Source: CAZFHA01 sp964518595 | GTDB lineage: Bacteria > Bacillota > Clostridia > Saccharofermentanales > Saccharofermentanaceae | Reading direction: 5' to 3' | Length of the DNA: 64,000 bases | NCBI GenBank assembly: GCA_964518595.1 | Contig: CAZFHA010000018.1 | Coordinates: 1 to 64,000 of the forward strand | Shown: positions 1-6,865 of the stretch, piece by piece | How the letters are laid out: each line of letters opens with the position of its first letter | Position numbering within the stretch: position 1 is the first letter of the stretch | Program-made: the position numbers and the translations under genes | Notes under the pieces: model-generated | Databases searched by the model: none | The model's input: only the letters and a program-made list of their open reading frames with translations | What the model was told of the DNA's origin: nothing

Positions 1-180
1 CAGGAACAAGAGGTAGAAGACGCCTCCAAAAACAAGAGGACTAATCTCACATTTTAGTAGGACTTTCAGATTTGTATTAGAAGACAATAAAAAACAAGCA
101 ATTTTAGTTCTGAGATAGTTGAGATGGTATGCAAGGTATTATGACGATTTATGATGATATTTATGGGCTCGGATTGATCC

Positions 181-209
181 TTGCATATTGAATCTTCTTA
201 TGATAAAAT
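181..209 (+). promoter_or_regulatory. Predicted sigma-A promoter for secG-rnr
   Basis: TTGCAT at 181-186 and TAAAAT at 204-209 are separated by 17 bases, 50 bases before the secG start. The -10 box is imperfect, so this is only a candidate. An 8-base inverted repeat (ATGCAAGG near 129, CCTTGCAT near 179) ends on the -35 box. Confidence 0.35.
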
Positions 210-258
210 TAATCGAATTTTATAGAAGCGAATGGGCTTAGCATTTGGAGGCTTATTT

Positions 259-507
259 ATGGAGACAGTTGCTATTGTATTGGCCGTATTTGATATTATC
301 GTTTGTATCACCCTAGTTTTACTGGTTGTTTTTCAAGAAGGAAACTCTCAGGGTATGGGTATTATTGGCGGTGGTGCCGATACTTTCTTTGGTAAAGAGA
401 AAGGGAGAAGCATTGATAGCAAATTAAAGAAGTTTACGACTTTTCTTGCTGCATTGTTTGCCATTGTCACCATTAGCTTGTACTTGGTATTGACTCACGG
501 CTTCTAA
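259..507 (+). CDS. secG: Preprotein translocase subunit SecG
   Basis: Small subunit of the SecYEG channel in the cytoplasmic membrane that assists protein export. The 82-residue product has two hydrophobic helices (about residues 3-24 and 57-78). They flank the conserved cytoplasmic loop reading QEGNSQGMGIIGGG, which is typical of SecG. An upstream in-frame ATG at 232 exists, but GGAGG at 247-251 lies 7 bases before the ATG at 259, so the shorter form is preferred and matches the usual family length. It is followed by a terminator and then rnr, the standard secG-rnr order in Bacillota. Confidence 0.93.
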   Translation: METVAIVLAVFDIIVCITLVLLVVFQEGNSQGMGIIGGGADTFFGKEKGRSIDSKLKKFTTFLAALFAIVTISLYLVLTHGF

Positions 508-540
508 TAGGCCGACATTATTGTAATGATACTTATGTAG

Positions 541-567
541 ACGGCCTGAGTATATCGGGCCGTTTTT
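541..567 (+). terminator. Rho-independent terminator after secG
   Basis: ACGGCC (541-546) pairs with GGCCGT (558-563) and is followed by a T run. It sits between secG and rnr, so it probably tunes read-through into rnr rather than fully separating them. Confidence 0.6.
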
Positions 568-597
568 GTTATTAGGCATTGTAAAGAGGTAAACATT

Positions 598-2628
598 TTG
601 AAAAAACGTAAAAGTACCCGCCATAGTAAAAATGGTAAGAAGTACTCTCCTAATGGGCGAACGGCGCCAGCTAATAAGGCTTCCGGTCGTGGAAAGAAAG
701 ATACCCGAACTCCTGAGCTTCCACCTGTGAGCCAGAATGTACCGCGAGGGCCTCTGGCTTTGGCCGATCAATGTGTGGGCATATTAAGAGCTCAAGGCAG
801 TGGGGGATATGTGGAACCTGATCCAGGCTACAATACCAGTCAATATGGGCGTATTCTGATCCATGAGAAGGATTTGAACGGGGCACCCTTTGATATGAAG
901 GTAGTCTGCCGGATTAAGAACCCTTCTGCCGCTACTGGAACTTATGAAGGTACGATTGTAGAAGTTTTGGGTAATCCAGAACGAAGAGACGTGGCTATTA
1001 CTTCTATTTTGCGGCAGTACGGCTTGGCTAATGACTTTCCTGAAGCCGTAGAGGCAGAAGCTGAAAATTTTCCTTTGGAACCTAGCGAAGAGGATATTGA
1101 AAGAGCATTGTCCGGCGGTCGGCGGGATTTGAGAAGCTTAACTACCATAACAATCGATGGAGAAGATGCTAAAGATTTAGATGACGCTATTTCTTTACAG
1201 AAACTGCCGCGGAAAGGGTTTCGCCTTTTTGTTCATATTGCAGACGTTTCTCATTATGTCCAAAATGGATCAGCCCTTGATGCGGAGGCTTCTAATCGTG
1301 GCACTAGCGTCTATCTGGTTGATCGGGTAATTCCAATGTTGCCACCACGTTTGTCTAATGGTCTTTGTAGCCTAAATCCCTCATCCCCCAGATTCACTAT
1401 GACTGCAGCTATGACCGTTGACTATAATGGGCAAGTAACCGAGGGTGAGATTTTTGAAAGTATTATTCAGAGTGATGCCAGAACCTCTTACAAAGAAGTA
1501 AGTGACGCTTTGGATAATGATGTCTTTCAAAGAGGTAGAAAAAAGTTTAAACCAATGTTTTTAGCTTTGCAGGAATTGGCCAATATTTTACGAAAAAAGA
1601 GGAAAATTCGCGGTGCCTTAGACTTTTCCTTTCCAGAGACTCATGTAGATCTCGATGCGGAAGGGGTGCCCCAGGCGGTTTATGCTTATCCGATCTATGA
1701 AAGTAACCACATTATTGAAGAGCTCATGATTCTCTGTAATGAGTTTGTTGCCGAAGCTTTTCAAAGGCTAAAGCAGCCTTTTATCTATCGAATCCATGAC
1801 GAGCCAGATAAGTTAAAGATCAAGGATTTCATGCATATAGCTAAACTTTTGGGAGCTTCTGTTAATACGAAGAGTCAGATCAACACCAAGATGCTAGATC
1901 AGCTTCTCAGTTCTTTTCAAGGAGAACCTTTTGCCCCTGCTTTGGAGCAGTTATTATTACGCTCACTGGCAAAGGCCAAATATAGTCCAGACAATGTAGG
2001 GCATTTTGGCTTATCCTCAGAGGCGTACTGCCATTTTACCTCGCCTATCCGCCGCTATCCTGATTTATATATTCATCGTATCATTAAGAGCTACTTGCAT
2101 AAGCAGAAGAAAGAGCGGTACTTTTTAGGTCAGGTCTCAGGAATTGCAGAGCACAGTTCGCAAATGGAACGCAATGCAATGGAGGCCGAACGGGCTACCG
2201 TGGATCAGAAAACCGCTGAATTTATGGCGGAGCGTATTGGTGAAAACTACAGCGGTATTATATCGGGGATCTTTCATGCCGGTATTTTTGTACAACTGGA
2301 AAACACCATTGAGGGGATGATTCCTTTCCGGCAGATGGATGATTATTTTGCCTTTGATGAGCAGCGTCTAGAAGCTAAAGGTAAAACCTCTGGTAAAACT
2401 TTCAGAATTGGCGAGTCCGTAAGGGTAACAGTAAGTTCTGTGGATGTCCTTTTGCGTAGAATCGACTTCTCCCTGACTGATGCTGTGGGCGGAAAGCGAA
2501 AAGCCACCCCCTATAAAGCTAAAGATAGCCTTAGTCAAGGAAAGACTAAGGCAGGAAAGAAGAACGGTACCTATTCCCAAGCTAAAGGTCAAGGAAGAAG
2601 AGATATGAAAAAGCGAAAAAAAGGCTAA
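598..2628 (+). CDS. rnr: Ribonuclease R
   Basis: Processive 3'-to-5' exoribonuclease that degrades structured RNA and takes part in mRNA, rRNA and tmRNA-tagged transcript turnover. The product has 676 residues. A basic, low-complexity N-terminus (1-50) is followed by an OB-fold region, then the RNB catalytic domain with the metal-binding motif DGEDAKDLDDA near residue 187 and the motif FTSPIRRYPD near 480. An S1 RNA-binding domain lies near 548-625, with a lysine-rich tail. It is slightly shorter than typical RNase R (700-800). The start is TTG at 598, preceded by AAGAGGT. smpB, often next in related genomes, is absent here. Confidence 0.93.
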   Translation: MKKRKSTRHSKNGKKYSPNGRTAPANKASGRGKKDTRTPELPPVSQNVPRGPLALADQCVGILRAQGSGGYVEPDPGYNTSQYGRILIHEKDLNGAPFDMKVVCRIKNPSAATGTYEGTIVEVLGNPERRDVAITSILRQYGLANDFPEAVEAEAENFPLEPSEEDIERALSGGRRDLRSLTTITIDGEDAKDLDDAISLQKLPRKGFRLFVHIADVSHYVQNGSALDAEASNRGTSVYLVDRVIPMLPPRLSNGLCSLNPSSPRFTMTAAMTVDYNGQVTEGEIFESIIQSDARTSYKEVSDALDNDVFQRGRKKFKPMFLALQELANILRKKRKIRGALDFSFPETHVDLDAEGVPQAVYAYPIYESNHIIEELMILCNEFVAEAFQRLKQPFIYRIHDEPDKLKIKDFMHIAKLLGASVNTKSQINTKMLDQLLSSFQGEPFAPALEQLLLRSLAKAKYSPDNVGHFGLSSEAYCHFTSPIRRYPDLYIHRIIKSYLHKQKKERYFLGQVSGIAEHSSQMERNAMEAERATVDQKTAEFMAERIGENYSGIISGIFHAGIFVQLENTIEGMIPFRQMDDYFAFDEQRLEAKGKTSGKTFRIGESVRVTVSSVDVLLRRIDFSLTDAVGGKRKATPYKAKDSLSQGKTKAGKKNGTYSQAKGQGRRDMKKRKKG

Positions 2629-2643
2629 GCTCAATGCTTAGCC
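2616..2643 (-). terminator. Terminator of the HPr-like gene, inside the rnr 3' end
   Basis: GGCTAAGC (2623-2630) and GCTTAGCC (2636-2643) form an 8-bp stem with a 5-base loop. On the minus strand the stem is followed by seven T residues (A run 2616-2622), so it ends leftward transcription. The stem overlaps the rnr stop codon. Confidence 0.75.
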
Positions 2644-2645
2644 AG

Positions 2646-2882
2646 CTACTTCACTTCATATTTGTAGGGGGTCAGGGCGCTTACCAGATCATCACACTGG
2701 TCGGAGTGGATTTCAATCGTGATGGGGCGCTGGAGCTCTAAGCTAAAAATTCCCATGATAGATTTGGCGTCTACTACGTAGCGACCGGAAGACAGATCCA
2801 CATCGTAGGGATAGAGATTAACGGTATGAACAAAATCCTTAACATCTGTAATTGATTTAAACTGTACCGTAAAGCGCACCAT
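2646..2882 (-). CDS. HPr-like protein lacking the active-site histidine
   Basis: A 78-residue protein with the HPr fold signature. The segment DAKSIMGIFSLEL corresponds to the regulatory serine region of HPr (NLKSIMG), so the Ser46 equivalent is kept. The region where HPr carries its phosphorylated His15 (GIHARPA) reads KSITDVKDF, with no histidine at that place. It therefore cannot act as a normal PTS phosphocarrier. Similar proteins occur in Clostridia as a PTS HPr component family, and a Crh-like regulatory role is an inference. It is a monocistronic minus-strand gene with its own terminator. Confidence 0.75.
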   Translation of the reverse strand: MVRFTVQFKSITDVKDFVHTVNLYPYDVDLSSGRYVVDAKSIMGIFSLELQRPITIEIHSDQCDDLVSALTPYKYEVK

Positions 2883-3020
2883 ATGCGTACCCCCAAAATA
2901 TTAATTAGAATTAAAACTCATAGCAATGAGATGATAGTTACTTTAGAATATTAGTTTATCACAGGGACATAACATGTCAATCTTAGAAAGGTTAATTTCA
3001 GAGGAGATTTTTAGGACAGT

Positions 3021-4457
3021 ATGTTGAGAGAGAAAATTGAAAACGGACAATATAAGGTTTTTTTTCAAACCTTAGGCTGCAAAGTAAATCGTTATGAAAC
3101 GGATGCTATCCGACAAGCATTTCTGACCAGAGGGTTTCATATTGTTACAGATAGTGAAGAGGCAGATATTATTGTTATTAACACATGTACGGTTACGGCC
3201 GAAGCCGATCGGAAATCTCGCCAAATGATACGGCGGGCTAAAAATAAACAACCAGGTGTGATTGTGGTTGCTATGGGATGTCAGGTCCAGATGCAAAAGT
3301 CTGCTTCAGAGGCAGATATTGCAGTGGGAACAACAGATCGTTTGCAACTACTTGAGCAGCTAACCCATTGGCTTCAACAAAACTCCATCGGCGTCAAACC
3401 GGCTGAGAGAAAGGCATTAGAAGGTGAACATGCTGAATTTTCGGAAGCTAATTTTCTTGCCAACTTGGGTCATAGTGAAAATTCGCCTTCTGATTTAGAT
3501 GGCGAAGCGGTAATCCCTACTTCACCTCTAGTATACCCGGAATTAGGAACTGCTACGATCCAAGAAGAAACCCGTGCCTACATTAAAATTGAAGATGGTT
3601 GTAACAGTTTTTGCAGCTACTGTATCATCCCTTTTGCTAGAGGCCGGGTGGTAAGTCGCCCCTTGGACGCAATCATTCATGAAGCAGAATTGCTTGCTGC
3701 TCAAGGGTTTAAGGAGATTGTCTTGACCGGAATTCACCTTTGCTCTTATGGGCAGGACTGGGGCGAAGATATTATGGCCTTAGGAAAGTTGATACAGCAT
3801 TTAGCTGAAATCCCTACACTTAAACGAATTCGTCTTGGTTCTCTAGAACCAAATTCGCTTACAGAAGCTTTTATTGAACTCCTTTCCAAGATTCCCCAAC
3901 TCTGTCCACAATTTCATCTTTCTTTGCAGAGCGGTAGTGACAGTGTTTTAAAGAGGATGAATCGAAAATATACAAGAGAGCGGTACCTGAGTGTAGTGGA
4001 ACAACTACGGCGCTATTTTCCTCACTGTGCTATAACTACAGATATTATTGCTGGATTTCCCCAGGAAAGTTTGGCTGAACATCTGGAAACTATGGACTTT
4101 TGTAAGACCGTTGGCTTTTCTCGCCTTCATGTTTTTCCTTACTCTGATCGCGAAGGAACTCAGGCTTATGAAATGACTCCCAAGGTGCCTAAGGCAGAAC
4201 GTGAGAGACGTAGCCGTGAAATTATGGCTTTAGGCAATGAGCTCGCCTCGGCCTACGCGGCTTCTTTTCTTCATAAACAAGTTTCGGTGTTATTGGAAAA
4301 GGAGGAAGTGGAGGGCGTTTATAGTGGATATACGGAAGAGTATGTCAGAATAACCCTTCGGCAGGTTAAGGGTTACTCTTCTGGCGATATTGTTCTTTGC
4401 GAAGCTGATGAGGTCGAAGGTCAAGAACTTTGCGGAAACCTTGCCACAATTGCCTGA
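3021..4457 (+). CDS. mtaB: tRNA t6A37 methylthiotransferase MtaB
   Basis: Radical-SAM methylthiotransferase that converts t6A to ms2t6A at position 37 of tRNAs reading ANN codons. The 478 residues contain the N-terminal UPF0004 domain with three cluster cysteines (TLGCKVNRYE near 20, NTCTVT near 57, MGCQVQ near 92). The radical-SAM motif C194-x3-C198-x2-C201 (CNSFCSYC) follows, and a C-terminal TRAM domain for RNA binding comes last. The LGCKVN signature separates MtaB from MiaB. Residues about 126-176, between the two domains, form an acidic linker that is longer than usual for the family. Confidence 0.93.
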   Translation: MLREKIENGQYKVFFQTLGCKVNRYETDAIRQAFLTRGFHIVTDSEEADIIVINTCTVTAEADRKSRQMIRRAKNKQPGVIVVAMGCQVQMQKSASEADIAVGTTDRLQLLEQLTHWLQQNSIGVKPAERKALEGEHAEFSEANFLANLGHSENSPSDLDGEAVIPTSPLVYPELGTATIQEETRAYIKIEDGCNSFCSYCIIPFARGRVVSRPLDAIIHEAELLAAQGFKEIVLTGIHLCSYGQDWGEDIMALGKLIQHLAEIPTLKRIRLGSLEPNSLTEAFIELLSKIPQLCPQFHLSLQSGSDSVLKRMNRKYTRERYLSVVEQLRRYFPHCAITTDIIAGFPQESLAEHLETMDFCKTVGFSRLHVFPYSDREGTQAYEMTPKVPKAERERRSREIMALGNELASAYAASFLHKQVSVLLEKEEVEGVYSGYTEEYVRITLRQVKGYSSGDIVLCEADEVEGQELCGNLATIA

Positions 4458-4485
4458 GAAATACCCTGTCTTTTTCCCTTAATCA

Positions 4486-4494
4486 TGTTACAAT
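4486..4494 (+). promoter_or_regulatory. Extended -10 promoter element before ireB
   Basis: TGTTACAAT gives an extended -10 box (TG-N-TACAAT, -10 at 4489-4494) about 36 bases before the ireB start. No good -35 box is visible. Confidence 0.4.
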
Positions 4495-4530
4495 AAGTAA
4501 AATACACTCGTTTAATGAGGAGGTGTTCTG

Positions 4531-4785
4531 ATGGTAGATTCAGGAACCGCACGTTTTTCTTTTAATACCGATAATTCTGAGGACGTTCGGGAGCTCATGT
4601 CTTATGTTTTAGCCGCTTTAGAAGAGAAGGGCTATAATCCAATCAACCAGTTAGTTGGCTATTTTATGTCAGGTGATCCTACATATATCACCAATCATCG
4701 AGGTGCTCGCGGTATTATTCGCCGGATGGAGCGGGATGAGCTACTGGAAGTTATTATCAGAGATTACTGTAATCGTTTGCGATAA
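4531..4785 (+). CDS. ireB: IreB family regulatory phosphoprotein (UPF0297)
   Basis: An 84-residue protein of the YrzL/IreB family. In Enterococcus, IreB is a substrate of the Ser/Thr kinase IreK and affects cephalosporin tolerance. The motifs ALEEKGYNPINQLVGYFMSG and DPTYITNHRGAR are diagnostic. It has a GAGGAGG ribosome binding site and lies 17 bases before ruvX, the almost invariant neighbour in Bacillota. The kinase is not in the window. Confidence 0.93.
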   Translation: MVDSGTARFSFNTDNSEDVRELMSYVLAALEEKGYNPINQLVGYFMSGDPTYITNHRGARGIIRRMERDELLEVIIRDYCNRLR

Positions 4786-4802
4786 TTGATTAAGGGGTAT
4801 TC

Positions 4803-5231
4803 ATGGCAAGAGTAATGGCGATCGACTTTGGACAACGTAGGGTAGGCGTGGCTGTTAGTGATCCCTTGGGGCTCACGGCCACCGGCTTAGAGACAATTTC
4901 TTGGAATGGTGAAGATAGTCATTACCTTATGGATCGATTGGTTTTTCTTATCAAGGATAAGTCTGTTTCTACACTGGTAATTGGACTGCCCAGAAGAACC
5001 GATGGTGGCCAAAGTACACTACAAGAGCAAGCAGAAGTTTTTGGTAAGAGTCTGGGTGAACGGTGCGGTATTGAACCGGTTTTTCAGGATGAGCGATACA
5101 CTACAGTGATTGCTTCCCGTTACTTACGTGAGAGCGGTGTAAAGGGAAAGAAGCAGCGACAGGTGGTTGACCAAGTGGCAGCCGAAGTCATCTTGCGGGA
5201 GTATCTAGAAAGTCATCGCTTGGATAAATAA
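4803..5231 (+). CDS. ruvX: RuvX/YqgF family Holliday junction resolvase or pre-16S rRNA nuclease
   Basis: An RNase-H-fold nuclease of 142 residues, the usual length. The first strand carries the catalytic Asp in MAIDFGQRRVGVAVSDP. The later acidic motif FQDERYTTVIA and the C-terminal DQVAAEVILREYL complete the YqgF active site. Members are reported to finish 16S rRNA 5'-end maturation and possibly to resolve Holliday junctions. It follows ireB closely and is co-transcribed with it. Confidence 0.93.
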   Translation: MARVMAIDFGQRRVGVAVSDPLGLTATGLETISWNGEDSHYLMDRLVFLIKDKSVSTLVIGLPRRTDGGQSTLQEQAEVFGKSLGERCGIEPVFQDERYTTVIASRYLRESGVKGKKQRQVVDQVAAEVILREYLESHRLDK

Positions 5232-5235
5232 TTCA

Positions 5236-5244
5236 TGTTATAAT
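5236..5244 (+). promoter_or_regulatory. Extended -10 promoter before the DUF1292 genes
   Basis: TGTTATAAT is a perfect extended -10 element (TATAAT at 5239-5244), located just after the ruvX stop and about 56 bases before the first DUF1292 start. It may give these two genes transcription independent of ireB-ruvX. Confidence 0.5.
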
Positions 5245-5299
5245 AGAATAAATTTTAGTTGCGCAGGCGCTAGAGAGCTTGTGCAGGCGGGAGGATATT

Positions 5300-5662
5300 A
5301 TGCTTTTTCTTGATTGTGGATGTGACTGTGATGGTTGCGATGGTAATGACGAGAATGAAGCCAGACAGGATTTTGCCCCAGAGGCAGAACAGTCTGTTAT
5401 TACTATGGTAGATGCTGAGACGGGAGAAGAGTATCAGTTTGCCATGGTGGACGATTTTGAGTTTAAAGATCAAGCTTACTGTGTATTGGTTACTCTGGAT
5501 GATGAAGAGCCGGAACTGGTTATTACCAAGGTGGTTGAGCTAGATGGTGGCGAAGAAGGCTTAATGAGTCTGGATGAGGACGAAGCCGACGAAGTTTATG
5601 CTGAGTATGACCGGCTTTGTGAGGAAGCAGAATTCGAAGATGAAGACGAGACGGAAGAATAA
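5300..5662 (+). CDS. DUF1292 domain protein, acidic, with N-terminal cysteine cluster
   Basis: A 120-residue acidic protein of the DUF1292 (YrzB) family, function unknown, commonly found next to ireB-ruvX. The domain spans about residues 35-85 (VDAETGEEYQF, then LVTLDDEEPELVITKV). The N-terminus, MLFLDCGCDCDGCDG, has four closely spaced cysteines, which could bind metal; this is inference. The ATG at 5300 is preferred over an upstream in-frame TTG at 5279 because GGGAGG lies 5-6 bases before it. The C-terminus is strongly acidic and overlaps the next gene in another frame. Confidence 0.85.
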   Translation: MLFLDCGCDCDGCDGNDENEARQDFAPEAEQSVITMVDAETGEEYQFAMVDDFEFKDQAYCVLVTLDDEEPELVITKVVELDGGEEGLMSLDEDEADEVYAEYDRLCEEAEFEDEDETEE

Positions 5663-5978
5663 GTGGTCGCGGCGCTTTCAAGGCGCCGCTTCTATAGAAC
5701 GGGCTGACGATACTCTGGCTGTTGTGCGTGATGCAGTTAATGGTAAGGAATATTATCTGTCCGTAATTGACTCTTTTGCTTTACAGGGTAGAGACTATGT
5801 GGTGATGTATAATTACGAACCGGATGACGGCAATCATGCTGATCCGGAATTGGTGATTATGCGAACAGAGTTTAGTCGCTCCGGTGAGCAATATTTTTAT
5901 TCGATTAAAGAGAAGGTAGAGCTGGATCACGCCTTTGATGTGTTTATGCGCCGCTTTTCTTCCTCATCGGTTAAATAA
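5640..5978 (+). CDS. Second DUF1292-like protein, start uncertain
   Basis: A second DUF1292-type domain (NGKEYYLSVIDSFALQGRDY, then PELVIMRTEF) encoded directly after the first and in the +1 frame relative to it. The ATG at 5640 gives 112 residues and overlaps the preceding gene by 23 bases. Its ribosome binding site is poor, and in-frame ATGs also exist at 5574, 5598 and 5607. The first 25 residues are basic (KTRRKNKWSRR), unlike DUF1292 N-termini, and are encoded across a strong hairpin. Either translational coupling or a frameshift joining the two domains is possible. Confidence 0.7.
   Translation: MKTRRKNKWSRRFQGAASIERADDTLAVVRDAVNGKEYYLSVIDSFALQGRDYVVMYNYEPDDGNHADPELVIMRTEFSRSGEQYFYSIKEKVELDHAFDVFMRRFSSSSVK
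5669..5689 (+). other. GC-rich hairpin at the junction of the two DUF1292 genes
   Basis: GCGGCGC (5669-5675) and GCGCCGC (5683-5689) form a perfect 7-bp stem seven bases after the first gene's stop. It is followed by TTCTATA, which is too T-poor for a convincing terminator. It lies inside the second reading frame. Confidence 0.55.
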
Positions 5979-6025
5979 GTAAGAGGTTAGAACGGTAGTA
6001 GATAGAATAGAGGTACTCAAGCTTT

Positions 6026-6856
6026 ATGGCCAAATTACAAAAAGTCCGCCTCAGGACATTTATCCTGCCTTTGGCAGGGGTACTACTCTATTTTTTTTCG
6101 CAGATTGTTGGAGCCATAGCTACAACTTTTATTTTTCGCGTGGAAGATCCCGAAAGATTAACCACTAATTATATGGGTAGTATACTCTTTATTGGAGCTT
6201 TACTCAGCCTATTCATTTTATTTGTCTGGTTCCTTATAGACCGGAAGGTGCTAAAGGCACAGCTCATGTATGATGTACCATCACCCCAGCAGGCGGTTTT
6301 TGTTATACCGGTTGCTTTAGCACTACTCTATATTACTGGGCTATACATGTTACTTGTCCAGTTTTTAGCTAAATCCAATGATCTAATTAACTCGCTTAAT
6401 CAAGATTATTTGGAGCAGATGAATATTTATAGTCCTGATTCAAAGCTTCAGAAAATAGTCCTGATCTTGGCTGTAGGTATCTTGGTACCTATTGTTGAAG
6501 AACTGATATTTCGGGGACTTATACTAAGTGAATTTCGATCGACAATGAAAGATTCCACAGCAATATTCTTGTCCGCACTGATTTTTGCCTTGATGCATGG
6601 TCAGCCGATTCAAATTGGTTATGCCTTGGTAGGTGGACTTATTCTAGGTGTGTTTTATGTCTACACCCGTAGTATATGGTTTACTATTGGTATGCACATT
6701 GTTTTTAATTTTGCAGGTGGGATTATACCGATGTTTTTACCGGAAGAAGAAGCGCTCCTAAGTTCTATCAGTATTCTGAGCTTCCTTTCGATCTTCTTTG
6801 CCGCTTATTTCTTTAGTCAATTGCGCAAAGATTACCGTTTAAGAGCTAAGGGTTGA
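6026..6856 (+). CDS. CPBP family intramembrane metalloprotease
   Basis: An integral membrane protein of 276 residues with about eight hydrophobic segments. It carries the CPBP (Abi/CAAX protease) motifs: VEELIFRG near residue 157 (EExxxR), the second-motif histidine in ALMHGQP, and HIVFNFAGG near the C-terminus. Members are related to the eukaryotic CAAX protease Rce1 and act on membrane-associated peptides, but the substrate here is unknown. The gene lies 9 bases upstream of the 1048-residue gene and is probably translated in the same operon. Confidence 0.9.
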   Translation: MAKLQKVRLRTFILPLAGVLLYFFSQIVGAIATTFIFRVEDPERLTTNYMGSILFIGALLSLFILFVWFLIDRKVLKAQLMYDVPSPQQAVFVIPVALALLYITGLYMLLVQFLAKSNDLINSLNQDYLEQMNIYSPDSKLQKIVLILAVGILVPIVEELIFRGLILSEFRSTMKDSTAIFLSALIFALMHGQPIQIGYALVGGLILGVFYVYTRSIWFTIGMHIVFNFAGGIIPMFLPEEEALLSSISILSFLSIFFAAYFFSQLRKDYRLRAKG

Positions 6857-6865
6857 GGTGGTATC

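Noticed and set aside
1..57. Open frame reaching TAG at 55-57 at the window edge
   Set aside because: It reads a short charged tail (QEQEVEDASKNKRTNLTF) that could be the end of an upstream gene, but 18 residues are too few to assign; another frame also stops nearby.
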